Source of the DNA: Aquimarina sp. TRL1
GTDB lineage: Bacteria; Bacteroidota; Bacteroidia; Flavobacteriales; Flavobacteriaceae
NCBI RefSeq assembly: GCF_013365535.1
Contig: NZ_CP053590.1
Location: forward strand, 2,160,501 to 2,224,500
Length of the DNA stretch: 64,000 bases
Direction of reading: 5' to 3'
The notes beneath the pieces were generated by a model. That model was not told the origin of the DNA and did not search any database. It saw nothing but the letters and a program-made list of their open reading frames with translations. The position numbers and the translations under genes are program-made. Of this stretch, positions 35,018 to 44,411 are shown piece after piece. How positions within the stretch are numbered: the stretch's first letter is position 1; each line of letters opens with the position of its first letter.

Positions 35018-38000
35018 TTATGAAGTTACAGCGGGAACTGCCGCTACTTTCTTTTTACCAAATCGTACTTTGATACGATTGACAATAAAGAATAATGAAG
35101 GAACAATAATCAGTGTTAAGAAAGTGGCAATAATTAATCCATAGATTACGGCCCATGCCAGAGGTCCCCAGAAAATAACATTGTCTCCTCCTAAGTATAT
35201 CTTAGGATTAAATTCATTAAACAAGGAGAAGAAATCGATGTTAAATCCAATTGCCAGAGGGATTAGACCTAATACGGTAGTAATTGCTGTAAGTAATACA
35301 GGACGTAGACGAGCTTTTCCTCCTTTGACAATAAGTTTCAATACTTCTTCATTAGGAAGTACTTCGTCTTCTTTGAGGTTGAGCTCCACTTTTTTACGAT
35401 CGATCAGTAATTGGGTATAATCAAGCAATACAACTCCATTATTAACTACAATTCCTGCCAGTGATATGATTCCCATCATGGTCATCATAATAACAAAAGA
35501 GGCTCCGGTAATTAGAATTCCTCCGAATACTCCAATAAAACTAAGGAAAATCGCAATCATAATAATAGTAGGCTTGGAAATAGAACTAAACTGGAATACT
35601 AATAAAAGCATAATCAATCCTAATCCTGCAAAAAAGGCTCCCATCAGGAAAGACATTTGTTTGTTCTGTTCTTCAATTTGACCGGTGTAGTCGATTTTCA
35701 CTCCTTTAGGAAGCGTCGTGAAATTCGCCATTTCATTCTGAATTTGAGAAACAATAGCTCCTGCATCTGTATATCCGGGTTGTAGTCCGGAATATACGGT
35801 TACTACTCGTTTCGCATCTTTGTGTTTGATCGCACTAAAAGAAGAGGTATTGCGCTGAGAGGCTACCGCAGAAACCGGCACTTCTATAATTCTTCCCGAA
35901 TTTGGATCTCTAAAAGTAACTGATTGATTAAACAGAGCACTAGTGTTATATCTATTCTCTTTATTAAAACGAACGTAGATATCGTAGTCTTCTCCGTCTT
36001 TTTTATATACTCCTGCTTTTTCTCCAAAGATAGAGCGTCTTAACTGATTTCCTACTTGTCCGGCTGCAACTTGTAATTCTCCGGCTTTTTCACGATTAAC
36101 CACTACCTGCATTGCCGGCTTTCCTTTGTTTACATCGATCTTTAATTCTTCAATTCCAGGGATATTTTTAGTATTGATGAAGTTACGCATTTCTTCTGCG
36201 ACGTTAACTAATTCATTATAGTCAGGTCCTTCGATCTCTATATTGATCGGATATCCAACAGGAGGACCTACTGGATCTTTTTCTACAGAGATAGCGACTC
36301 CCGGATATATTCCTTTTAAGGCATCTTGTACTTTTTGACGAAGCGCTTCCGAATCTTTCCCATTTCTATACTTGTACTCTCTCATGGTAGCAGTAATCTT
36401 ACCTTTATGAGGCATTTCGGCATTACTTCCTCCGTCTGTTTGTGGATTACCGGCCCCTTCTCCTACCTGAGATACAGCAGATTCCACCAGGAAATTATAA
36501 TCAGCTCCTTCTATGTATTCTTTGTTGTTAAGAACAGCATATACCCGTTGTTCAATTTCTTTGGTGATTCGGTTTGTTTTTTCGATATCGGTTCCTTGCG
36601 GATATTCGATATATACCATGATTTGATTCGGTTTGTTATCCGGGAAAAATTCAACTTTTGTTCGTTGGCTACCAATGGATGCACCAAACATGGCAAATAC
36701 AATAAATAGAAGTGCAAATGTACCGACGACAAAAGCATACGCTCTCCACCCTTTTAAGGCGAATGTAAGAAAACGTTGGTAGAGGTTTTCGACCCAAACC
36801 AGTGTTTTTCGTTGGAAAACATTGGCCATTTTTTTAAGGAAATACTTATATACCCAAAACATAATGGCAGTAAATATCATTAAGGTACCCAGAGCGCGAA
36901 CATCTCCTCCTATGAAGAGGATAAGAGTTCCTGTTCCAACAAGAATGATACTTAATCGAATAAGTTGTTTCGTGGAAAGTACTTTTTCTCCAATTTCCAT
37001 AAACTGTGATACCAGCATAGAGTTGATAAAGATTGCAACAAATAATGAAGAGCCTAATACTACGGAGAGGGTAATAGGAAAATAGATCATAAATTGTCCC
37101 ATTACACCAGGCCACATTCCCAGAGGAACAAAAGCAGCAACAGTAGTTGCGGTAGAAATAATAATTGGAAAAGCAATCTCTCCAATTCCTTTTTTAGCAG
37201 CTTCAATTCTGGACATCCCTTCTTCTTCCATTAGGCGATATACATTTTCTACTACTACGATACCGTTGTCTACCAGCATTCCCAGTCCCATAATAAGTGC
37301 AAAGAGAATCATAGTGTTCATTGTGTATCCTAAGGCTGATAAAATCATAAAGGACATAAACATAGACATTGGGATAGCAAACCCTACAAAGAGTGCATTT
37401 CTAAATCCTAAGAAAAACATTAATACTCCAACGACCAGAATGATTCCGAATATGATATTGTTTACCAAATCGTTTACCTGATTAATTGTTTTGGCAGATT
37501 GATCATTGGCTACTGTGATATTCAGATCGTTAGGAAAAACATCTTCTTTAGCGGTGCTTAGTCTTTTGGTGATTTTTTCCACAGCTTCTACCATGTTTTT
37601 TCCAGAACGTTTTTTGACATCAAGCATTACTACGCTTTCTCCGAATTCTCTGGCATAGGTAGTCTTTTCTTCTTCCTTAAAAGATACCTGAGCAATGTCC
37701 CGTAGGTATACCGCACCATTATTGGACTTCACTACGAAGTTATCCAGATCATCCGGATTGACAATTTCTCCTAAAATTCGGATGGTTCTACGTTGACCAC
37801 TGCTGATCATATTTCCTGCCGACATGGTTAGGTTACCATTTCTGATCGTATTGATAACATCATCAAAACTTACTTGCGCAGCCATCATTTTGTAGATGTC
37901 AACGGCGACTTCTACTTCTTTTTCCTGTGCACCTCTAATGTCAACTTTTTTAATTTCCGGGAGATCTTCAATTTCATCCTCTAAATATTCAGCATATTCT

Positions 38001-38509
38001 TTGAGTTTTTCTACCGGGTAATCTCCCGTAATATTTATGTTCATTATAGGGGTTTCCTCAGATATACTGAGATCGAAGACATTTGGTTCTACTTTAGCTC
38101 CGTTAAAAGTAGGCCAATCTTCATTGGCTTTTTCCGAATCTACTTCGTCTTTTACCTTTTGCTTGGCCTCAGGAACGCTAATATCTTCGTCAAATTCTAC
38201 AGTAATGATCGCATAGTCTTCCTGAGAGGTAGATAAAATCTCTACGACATTACTTACGTTTTTTAGTTTGTCTTCCAGCGGGTCGACAATTAATCGTTCT
38301 ATATCTTCAGAGGTGTTTCCCGGATAAGGAACACTGATATATATTTTGGTCTCATTAATTTCGGGAAAGTTTTCTCTGGGCATCCCGAAGTAGGCTGAAA
38401 GCCCCAGGACAAGAAAAATTCCCATCATCACATAGATGGTTGTTTTATTGTCTATTGCCCAGGACGATAACCCAAATTCTTTATCTACTTTTTTTTGATT
38501 GTTTTGCAT
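35018..38509 (-). CDS. RND efflux transporter permease (AcrB/MdtB type)
   Basis: A 1163-aa inner-membrane protein with the two-fold repeat of RND pumps: a first helix after AIDNKTTIYVMMGIF, large periplasmic loops, and helices such as IIFGIILVVGVLMFFLGFRNALFVGFAIPMS. The GLGMLVDNGIVVVENVYRL segment has the proton-relay aspartate position. The length is slightly above AcrB (~1050), with extra residues in the central cytoplasmic region and the end. Known role: proton-driven export of drugs, detergents or lipids through a TolC channel. It is the last gene of the TetR-TolC-adaptor-permease operon, 6 nt after the adaptor. Substrates cannot be inferred. Confidence 0.95.
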   Translation of the reverse strand: MQNNQKKVDKEFGLSSWAIDNKTTIYVMMGIFLVLGLSAYFGMPRENFPEINETKIYISVPYPGNTSEDIERLIVDPLEDKLKNVSNVVEILSTSQEDYAIITVEFDEDISVPEAKQKVKDEVDSEKANEDWPTFNGAKVEPNVFDLSISEETPIMNINITGDYPVEKLKEYAEYLEDEIEDLPEIKKVDIRGAQEKEVEVAVDIYKMMAAQVSFDDVINTIRNGNLTMSAGNMISSGQRRTIRILGEIVNPDDLDNFVVKSNNGAVYLRDIAQVSFKEEEKTTYAREFGESVVMLDVKKRSGKNMVEAVEKITKRLSTAKEDVFPNDLNITVANDQSAKTINQVNDLVNNIIFGIILVVGVLMFFLGFRNALFVGFAIPMSMFMSFMILSALGYTMNTMILFALIMGLGMLVDNGIVVVENVYRLMEEEGMSRIEAAKKGIGEIAFPIIISTATTVAAFVPLGMWPGVMGQFMIYFPITLSVVLGSSLFVAIFINSMLVSQFMEIGEKVLSTKQLIRLSIILVGTGTLILFIGGDVRALGTLMIFTAIMFWVYKYFLKKMANVFQRKTLVWVENLYQRFLTFALKGWRAYAFVVGTFALLFIVFAMFGASIGSQRTKVEFFPDNKPNQIMVYIEYPQGTDIEKTNRITKEIEQRVYAVLNNKEYIEGADYNFLVESAVSQVGEGAGNPQTDGGSNAEMPHKGKITATMREYKYRNGKDSEALRQKVQDALKGIYPGVAISVEKDPVGPPVGYPINIEIEGPDYNELVNVAEEMRNFINTKNIPGIEELKIDVNKGKPAMQVVVNREKAGELQVAAGQVGNQLRRSIFGEKAGVYKKDGEDYDIYVRFNKENRYNTSALFNQSVTFRDPNSGRIIEVPVSAVASQRNTSSFSAIKHKDAKRVVTVYSGLQPGYTDAGAIVSQIQNEMANFTTLPKGVKIDYTGQIEEQNKQMSFLMGAFFAGLGLIMLLLVFQFSSISKPTIIMIAIFLSFIGVFGGILITGASFVIMMTMMGIISLAGIVVNNGVVLLDYTQLLIDRKKVELNLKEDEVLPNEEVLKLIVKGGKARLRPVLLTAITTVLGLIPLAIGFNIDFFSLFNEFNPKIYLGGDNVIFWGPLAWAVIYGLIIATFLTLIIVPSLFFIVNRIKVRFGKKKVAAVPAVTS

Positions 38510-38515
38510 AGGGCC

Positions 38516-39682
38516 TTAGTTTATTATTTTTACTTCCTGACCGTTCTTAACACTTCTGGCTCCTTCCTTTATAATAGAATTTCCAGCAGTGATTCCTTCA
38601 AGGATTTCGATGTAATCTCCTTCTGTTTTTCCTGTTTTAATGATTACCTTTTGAGCAATGGCAATGTTCTCTGCATTTTTTTCAGAGGTAACATAGGTGT
38701 ACTGATCTCCATCTGCATTTTCCGAAATAATGCTTTGCGGAATTAGGATTGCTTTCGGATTCGTATAATCATTAATTTTTACTTTGGCAGTAAGGTTTGG
38801 TTTGATTAATCCATCTTTATTAGGTACTTCTACTTCTATCGAGAAGGATCTGTTACTCGGGTTAATATAGTTTCCTACTTGTCGTATCTTAGTATTGATT
38901 GTCTGTCCGGTTACCGGGAAGTATACCTGTACATCTTTTCCCTTGGTGATATTGGTGATATGAGACTCAGGTACTTCTGTTTCGATATACATGTTTTTTA
39001 GATTTACAATACGTAGTACAGCAGTTTGTCCAGGAACGGCAACACTTCCCTGTTCTGTAATCACATCGTCTACAATCCCAGAAAAAGGCGCATTAATCGT
39101 AGTTTTGGCTAACATTCTCTTGATTTGATTTACAGCATTTTGTTGTGATTCATAAGTAGCTTTGGCTTGCAGATACTGTATTTCCGAACCAATTTTCTGA
39201 TCCCATAATCTTTTTTGACGATCATAGGTAGTTTTTGCTAATTGCGATTGCACTTCTGCTTGGGCTAATTGCTGTCCTAACCCTCCGTCATCAATTCTGG
39301 CCAGTACCTGACCTTTGCTTACCCATTGTCCTTCTTTAACATAAATACGTGTCAATGTACCAGAAGTTTCGGGATACAGTACAATGTTTTGCTTGGTTTC
39401 TACATGACCTTGTAACTCCAGGTAATGATTAAACAAAGTGTCTTTTGCAGTTATAGTGGTAACCAATGGTACTTTTTTAGAGGTATCTAGTTTGGAAATT
39501 GCCTCATCTAGTTTTTTTAATTTTTCATTGATTGCTAATTGCTCAGCGGTAATTTCTTTTCTCTTCTCTCGGATAGCATCGAGATTACCTCCTTCTATGA
39601 CGGAATCAATTGATTTATTTCCTTTTTGTCCACAAGAAAGAATCAGTAAGAATACAGTTGATAATGTTAATATCTTTTTCAT
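38516..39682 (-). CDS. RND efflux periplasmic adaptor (membrane-fusion lipoprotein)
   Basis: A 388-aa lipoprotein (LILSCGQKG, lipidated Cys17). It has the usual adaptor plan: an N-terminal coiled coil (~35-65), lipoyl halves at LYPETSGTLTRIYVKEGQWVSKGQVLARIDDG and TINAPFSGIVDDVITEQGSVAVPGQ, an alpha-hairpin with GLGQQLAQAEVQSQLAKTTYDR, then a beta-barrel and membrane-proximal domain. It links the permease encoded downstream to the TolC protein encoded upstream. Confidence 0.95.
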   Translation of the reverse strand: MKKILTLSTVFLLILSCGQKGNKSIDSVIEGGNLDAIREKRKEITAEQLAINEKLKKLDEAISKLDTSKKVPLVTTITAKDTLFNHYLELQGHVETKQNIVLYPETSGTLTRIYVKEGQWVSKGQVLARIDDGGLGQQLAQAEVQSQLAKTTYDRQKRLWDQKIGSEIQYLQAKATYESQQNAVNQIKRMLAKTTINAPFSGIVDDVITEQGSVAVPGQTAVLRIVNLKNMYIETEVPESHITNITKGKDVQVYFPVTGQTINTKIRQVGNYINPSNRSFSIEVEVPNKDGLIKPNLTAKVKINDYTNPKAILIPQSIISENADGDQYTYVTSEKNAENIAIAQKVIIKTGKTEGDYIEILEGITAGNSIIKEGARSVKNGQEVKIIN

Positions 39683-39692
39683 GTGTTGTATG

Positions 39693-41051
39693 TTATTGGT
39701 TAGGGATGTTTAATATGATTTCTAATGCAGCTCTTTTATTAATAATATCTAACATGGCTTGTAGTACTTCTTGCTGGGAAGAGTATAGCTGCAATTGTGC
39801 TTGCCTGAATTCAAAGCTGGTTGCCAGTCCTTCAGAATATTTAATTTGATTTTTCTTTTCGATCCTTTCTGCCAGAGTTAGGTTCTTTTTTGATGTTTCG
39901 TAATTTTCGATAGCAAATTGATAATCACTTTTTGCCCGGTTGAGTTCCAGGTTAATTTTTTGCTGAGTTTCGAGAAACTCTGTGTTGGCTTGATCTAGAG
40001 CAATTCGCGCCTGCTGGGTCTTAGCACTTCTTCCTAATGAACTAAAAATAGGAATGTTAATTCCTACTCCCAGAATGGAGGACTGAAACCACCTGGTATC
40101 ACTGTCAAAAAATACAAATTCATTATCGTAGGCAATGGTCCCGTAGTTAACAAAAGCATTAATAGAAGGTAAGGCTCTACTCTTTTCTAACTTTAGCTCC
40201 AGGTGTCTTTGCTCCGTAAATGTATAAGCGATTTTATAATCTATATTGTTTTCTATGTTGAATGCCTGTTTTGTGAAATTGATATCGATATTCTGCATTA
40301 CTAGACTTTCTAAATCGTCAGTTAGCGTAACATTAGAATTGATATCTATTCCCAGAGATAAATTGAGCATTTCCAAAGCGATTTTAGCCAGACGATCTGC
40401 ATTACTTAACTGATTTGTGATCTGAGCCAAGGTAATTTGTAATTGCTCAACATCTTCTTCTTCTGCCAGACCGTTTTCAAAAATTTTCAAGGTCTCATGA
40501 AGGTTTTTTTCAAGCGCTTCTTTATTGTTTTTTAGTATTAACACACTTTCGTTAGCTAATAAAACACTGCCATACGCATTTATAACTCCTTTTCTGATTT
40601 CTAGTTTTGCTTTTTCTTCCAGATTGTGCGTGTAATTTAGAAATGTTTTAGCAGCCTGAAGACCTACTAGATATGAACCATCAAAGATTAATTGAGATAA
40701 GGTGGCTGTTAATCCTAATTGTTGTTCTGTACCAAATACTACAGGAACAAAGGTTCCGGGTTCCCCACCTACTACTTCCCCGGGTAGTAAGCTTACGGGT
40801 TGTTTTAACCGATTTTGATAATCTACATTTGCATTGATCTGTGGCAGACCGGTTGCCGTTGTTTCCCATTTCTTTTTTATCGCTTTCGCAACCTCTCTTC
40901 TGGCATTGATAGACTGATAGTTGTTTTCCAAAGCATATTCTATAGCTTCATCCAAGGTAAAAGAGTATGAAGATCCGGTGGTTGATGGCTGTGCTGATAG
41001 CATCAGTGTAAATAACCAACCGAAACCTAATAACCATAGAGTGTTTTTCAT
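39693..41051 (-). CDS. TolC-family outer-membrane efflux protein
   Basis: A 452-aa protein with a signal peptide (up to MLSAQPST) and the two repeated helical/strand modules of TolC: SFTLDEAIEYALENNYQSINARREV opens the first, and QARIALDQANTEFLETQQKI with GLATSFEFRQAQLQLYSSQQEVL the second. It forms the outer-membrane channel for the RND pump. Its start overlaps the stop of the TetR gene by 4 nt, so translation is coupled. Confidence 0.95.
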   Translation of the reverse strand: MKNTLWLLGFGWLFTLMLSAQPSTTGSSYSFTLDEAIEYALENNYQSINARREVAKAIKKKWETTATGLPQINANVDYQNRLKQPVSLLPGEVVGGEPGTFVPVVFGTEQQLGLTATLSQLIFDGSYLVGLQAAKTFLNYTHNLEEKAKLEIRKGVINAYGSVLLANESVLILKNNKEALEKNLHETLKIFENGLAEEEDVEQLQITLAQITNQLSNADRLAKIALEMLNLSLGIDINSNVTLTDDLESLVMQNIDINFTKQAFNIENNIDYKIAYTFTEQRHLELKLEKSRALPSINAFVNYGTIAYDNEFVFFDSDTRWFQSSILGVGINIPIFSSLGRSAKTQQARIALDQANTEFLETQQKINLELNRAKSDYQFAIENYETSKKNLTLAERIEKKNQIKYSEGLATSFEFRQAQLQLYSSQQEVLQAMLDIINKRAALEIILNIPNQ

Positions 41052-41653
41052 TTTTGTTGATCTTTTATGAGATTGTTTAATATTTCTAATCCTTTTTTAG
41101 AGGCGATCCCTCTGATGTGGTATTCCAAATAATTTTCCATTAATTCAGGAATGCTAAATATTTCCGTAGGAAACATATGCTGATCCTTAATTCCAATAAC
41201 ACAAGTGAAGTATAGCCTGGATATTATTTCAGGGTCGATATTACTTCTGTATACCCCTTTTTCTATCCCTCTTGTAATATTCTCAGCTACACAATCCTTT
41301 GTGACATCGAATTGTTTTGATTTTAATTGCGTATATAGTTTAGGGTAATATTTCTGTAATTGATATTGTGGGGAGGTCTTTTCATTTTTTAGATGTTGCA
41401 TGATAAAACTTTTGATATGATATAACTCTTCAATCGGTTCGTGATTTTCTTCTATAATCGAGTCTATACCAGCGCAAATCTGATCAAAAATATAGCTAGT
41501 GGTAGCTTCTACTAATTTTGTTTTGTTGGGAAAATGGGCGTAAATGGTTTTTTTAGAAATTCCCATTTCTGATGCCAGATCATCCATGGTAACACTTTTA
41601 AAACCAAAATTCAGAAACAATTCTTTTGCTACTTCTATAATTTTTTCTTTCAT
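41048..41653 (-). CDS. TetR/AcrR-family transcriptional regulator of the efflux operon
   Basis: A 201-aa protein. The N-terminal helix-turn-helix is clear (EVAKELFLNFGFKSVTMDDLASEMGISKKTIYAHFPNKTKLVEA, about residues 7-50); the C-terminal helical domain would bind the inducer. As the first gene of the operon it probably represses its own promoter and the pump. A minus-strand TACATTTG box lies at 41812-41819, 159 nt upstream of its ATG. Confidence 0.93.
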   Translation of the reverse strand: MKEKIIEVAKELFLNFGFKSVTMDDLASEMGISKKTIYAHFPNKTKLVEATTSYIFDQICAGIDSIIEENHEPIEELYHIKSFIMQHLKNEKTSPQYQLQKYYPKLYTQLKSKQFDVTKDCVAENITRGIEKGVYRSNIDPEIISRLYFTCVIGIKDQHMFPTEIFSIPELMENYLEYHIRGIASKKGLEILNNLIKDQQK

Positions 41654-41977
41654 CCGTATTGTTAATGTTATAAGGGGGGTAGCAGGAGTATTAGTTAAAG
41701 ATTTTCATTGTTTTTTAGTGGTTGATATTTTTTATGTGTATTCACTCAGTAATAAGTATCGTAATGCTGCATGGAAGTTTACGCTCTCTTTTGAGTAATT
41801 CAATACAGTTGCAAATGTAGGTGAGGAAACTTTAAAAACATAAAAAGTTTCCTAAGTTTTACATTTTTTTAACATCAGCTAATTTTGATATCGGATAGGA
41901 GTCTTGAAAATTACAAAAAGAAAGAAGCTGTGTTTTTTTGAAAAGTTTAATTTACTTTAGCGCAAAAATTATAGACA
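41654..41977. other. Divergent promoter region between the TetR operon and the polyprenyl synthase
   Basis: No gene is seen. It holds a minus-strand -7-type box TACATTTG (41812-41819) that could start the tetR-efflux operon with a long leader. On the plus side a one-mismatch box (TTTACTTTAG region, 41951-41960) lies ~20 nt before the GTG of the synthase. TetR operators would be expected here, but I could not identify a clear palindrome. Confidence 0.4.
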
Positions 41978-42952
41978 GTGCATACTATTTCTGAATATCA
42001 AGAATATTTTCTAGCCTATTTAACAAAGAATCAAATAAACAAAGAGCCTAAAAGTCTTTATGAACCAATATCTTATATTCTGAATCTTGGAGGGAAGCGA
42101 TTACGACCTGTATTAGTATTGATGACGGCAGAAATGTTTGGAGGATCTTACAAAGAAGCATTAGACGCAGCCCTGGCTATAGAAGTATTTCATAATTTTT
42201 CATTAGTGCATGATGACATTATGGATGATGCTCCGCTGAGAAGAGGAAAAGAAACTGTACATGAAAAATGGGATGTGAATACAGGGATTCTATCAGGAGA
42301 TGCTATGTTGATCAATGCATATCAGTTATTTGAAAACTATGAAGGAGAGACCTTTAAGGCATTGGCGAAGTTATTTACTAAGACAGCTATCGAAGTATGT
42401 GAAGGGCAACAGTACGATGTAGATTTTGAGACAAGAGATGATGTAACGATTCCGGAATATATCAAAATGATAGAATATAAAACAGCGGTGTTGGTTGGAG
42501 CTGCGATGCAAATGGGGGCTGTAGTAGTGGGAGCTTCTTCAGAGCAGCAATATGCTGTCTATGATTTTGGAAGATTGTTAGGGTTGGCTTTTCAGTTGCA
42601 GGATGACTTTTTGGATGCCTTTGGAGATCCGAAGACATTTGGAAAACAGCTGGGTGGGGATATTATAGAGAATAAAAAAACCTTTTTGTATCTCAAGGCA
42701 ATAGAGCATGCTACCGCTGATGAGAAGAAACAATTGGAAGGATTGTTCTCGTTACATCCACAAGACGCAACAGAAAAGGTGGCAATGGTAAAAAACCTTT
42801 TCGAAAGTACAGGAGCAAAAGAAAGGACAAGAGAAGAAATAAAGAAGTATACAGAGAAGGCTTTTTGCGTACTTGATGAGTTGGATCTGTCAGAAGAAGG
42901 AAAGGTTATGTTACGAGCTTTTGGAGAAAATTTAATGAATAGAAATGTCTGA
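41978..42952 (+). CDS. Polyprenyl diphosphate synthase (trans-isoprenyl type)
   Basis: A 324-aa protein read from a GTG start (HTISEYQEYFLAYL). The first aspartate-rich motif is DDIMDD (residues 79-84) in NFSLVHDDIMDDAPLRRG, and the second is QLQDDFLDAFGD. GGKRLRPVLVLMTAEMFGG is the substrate-binding region. The enzyme condenses IPP with allylic diphosphates in the cytosol to make C15-C40 chains for quinones or carrier lipids; chain length is not deducible by eye. It is followed by a 120-aa gene overlapping by 8 nt. Its substrates come from the mevalonate route, two genes of which are at 48.5-50.8 kb. Confidence 0.93.
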   Translation: MHTISEYQEYFLAYLTKNQINKEPKSLYEPISYILNLGGKRLRPVLVLMTAEMFGGSYKEALDAALAIEVFHNFSLVHDDIMDDAPLRRGKETVHEKWDVNTGILSGDAMLINAYQLFENYEGETFKALAKLFTKTAIEVCEGQQYDVDFETRDDVTIPEYIKMIEYKTAVLVGAAMQMGAVVVGASSEQQYAVYDFGRLLGLAFQLQDDFLDAFGDPKTFGKQLGGDIIENKKTFLYLKAIEHATADEKKQLEGLFSLHPQDATEKVAMVKNLFESTGAKERTREEIKKYTEKAFCVLDELDLSEEGKVMLRAFGENLMNRNV

Positions 42953-43307
42953 AAACGCTCACTTAATTGCAATTACTGATGTCTTTTCCGAAGCAGAAAA
43001 GCTACAGTTATTTGCAAAATTAGTTACGCAATGTCAAAAAGATATTTTTAGAGCAGGAATTGACTATGAGATTCCTGAACAGCTGAATCCAGAACAATTC
43101 TTTGGGGTGATTAAGGAATTGTTGCGGGATTTAATGAATTATGATTTTTCTTCCTTCTTGAACTTATTATACGCAGTAGATGTATCCGAGAAAAAGATTA
43201 AAGCCTTTTCCTCGATTGTAGTAGATGATATAGCAGTGTATGCTTCCTTTTTATTAATAGAAAGAGAGTGGCAAAAAATACGAGGAATGTATTACCTGAA
43301 TAAGTAA
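42945..43307 (+). CDS. Conserved-looking hypothetical protein coupled to the polyprenyl synthase
   Basis: A 120-aa, probably all-helical cytosolic protein (SEAEKLQLFAKLVTQCQKDIFRAG, FGVIKELLRDLMNYDFSSFLNLLYAVDVSEKKI). I do not recognise a named family. Its ATG lies in the last codons of the synthase gene, so the two are translationally coupled. The role is unknown; a partner of the synthase is possible from position only. It ends 2 nt before the convergent lipoprotein gene. Confidence 0.8.
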   Translation: MSENAHLIAITDVFSEAEKLQLFAKLVTQCQKDIFRAGIDYEIPEQLNPEQFFGVIKELLRDLMNYDFSSFLNLLYAVDVSEKKIKAFSSIVVDDIAVYASFLLIEREWQKIRGMYYLNK

Positions 43308-43309
43308 AT

Positions 43310-43639
43310 TTATCTATTTTGTTTGATAGCTACAGATCCAAAATCTTTATCCGTAGTTATAATGTATTTTTTTCCAGATTTTACATTCATTACTTTCCAT
43401 TCATATCCAGAAGGTGTTTCTTTTATTTCTGATCTGGCGATTGAATTCATCGGACTTCCCGAGTATTGCTCTGTTATTTGATTTACTTTTTGATCAAACT
43501 TTTTGAGAGGGTTTTCTTCTGTGTCTGGAGCCTGGGTGGTATTTTCTGTTGTTGCAGCTGTAGTAGTTGCAGTTTTTTTACTTGTACACGAAATTAATAA
43601 TGTTGTACATATACATGGAATAAGAAATAATCGTTTCAT
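43310..43639 (-). CDS. Small lipoprotein
   Basis: A 109-aa lipoprotein (signal ends LLISCTSKK, lipidated Cys18). A threonine/alanine-rich linker (TATTTAATTENTTQAPD) leads to a ~60-residue domain (YEWKVMNVKSGKKYIITTDKDFGSV) of unknown family. Likely anchored in the outer membrane facing the periplasm. Single gene. Confidence 0.75.
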   Translation of the reverse strand: MKRLFLIPCICTTLLISCTSKKTATTTAATTENTTQAPDTEENPLKKFDQKVNQITEQYSGSPMNSIARSEIKETPSGYEWKVMNVKSGKKYIITTDKDFGSVAIKQNR

Positions 43640-43775
43640 CTTTATTGCCGAATTTATTTTTATACAAATTACGGTTTAACAGTTTTGTTTATAGGGTTTT
43701 GTTGTAAATTCAATATGAAATTACCGACAAAATAATCTTTTCCCCGATAAATGGTCAATTAAAGATGTGTAGAGG

Positions 43776-44297
43776 TTAAAAATAGACATTGACAAAAGGA
43801 ATAAAGGCGGTGCTGTAGATACTTTTATCTTCATTGTATAATACATCATATCGCATGCCGATACTAAGTCCATTTATTCGATATCCGGCACCTAAGAATA
43901 AAGCAGGATACCAATAGTCTTCTTTTATATTTCCTCCGTCCAGTTCCAATTCTTTACTTACTCCGGTATATTCAAATTCTGAAGAAATCTGAAGTTCTTT
44001 TAAAGGGTAAAAAAGCGAAATCAGGCTAATACCATAATTAGTTGCTTTAAAATTTCGTGCATTTGTATAACCAAAATTAATTCCGGTTCCCAGACTAACA
44101 TACGGATTTACATCATATACGGCAGAGGGAGCTATGATAGCACTAAACGAATCATTCGGAAAATCAATTCCAATTTGCCCTCCGAAGCGTACTTTGGACC
44201 AAAAAGATTTTTCTTGAGCGTAATTTTTATGAAAAGACAGTGTTATTGTTAAAATCAGCGTTAGGATTGAGATTTTTTTGAGAGTAATCATATTCAT
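43776..44297 (-). CDS. Small outer-membrane beta-barrel protein
   Basis: A 173-aa protein with a signal peptide ending NYAQEKSF; the true start may be residue 3 (MITLKKISIL). The mature part alternates hydrophobic and polar residues as in an eight-strand barrel (VRFGGQIGIDFPND, YVSLGTGINFGYTNA, YGISLISLFYPLKELQISSEFEY, ALFLGAGYRINGLSIGMRYD) and ends in aromatic FVNVYF. It resembles porin-family outer-membrane beta-barrels. Function unknown. It is divergent from sucA. Confidence 0.8.
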   Translation of the reverse strand: MNMITLKKISILTLILTITLSFHKNYAQEKSFWSKVRFGGQIGIDFPNDSFSAIIAPSAVYDVNPYVSLGTGINFGYTNARNFKATNYGISLISLFYPLKELQISSEFEYTGVSKELELDGGNIKEDYWYPALFLGAGYRINGLSIGMRYDVLYNEDKSIYSTAFIPFVNVYF

Positions 44298-44364
44298 TGT
44301 TAAATTTCTAAAAAATTACTAGATAAATATAAATAATTCAATACTCAATATAGTGTAATTGTTG

Positions 44365-44372
44365 TACTTTTG
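44365..44372 (+). promoter_or_regulatory. Candidate -7 promoter box TACTTTTG for sucA
   Basis: An exact TAnnTTTG match whose first base is 47 nt before the sucA ATG, the same spacing as at the two histidine kinase genes. The -33 element is not clear. Confidence 0.45.
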
Positions 44373-44411
44373 TCATGTTTTCTATAAAAAAGAAGAGTTG
44401 AATAGTTACAT

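Noticed and set aside
39693..41051. TolC gene as the outer-membrane partner of the peptide exporter
   Set aside because: It overlaps tetR and precedes the RND adaptor in a closed operon; it could still be shared, but nothing in the sequence shows this.
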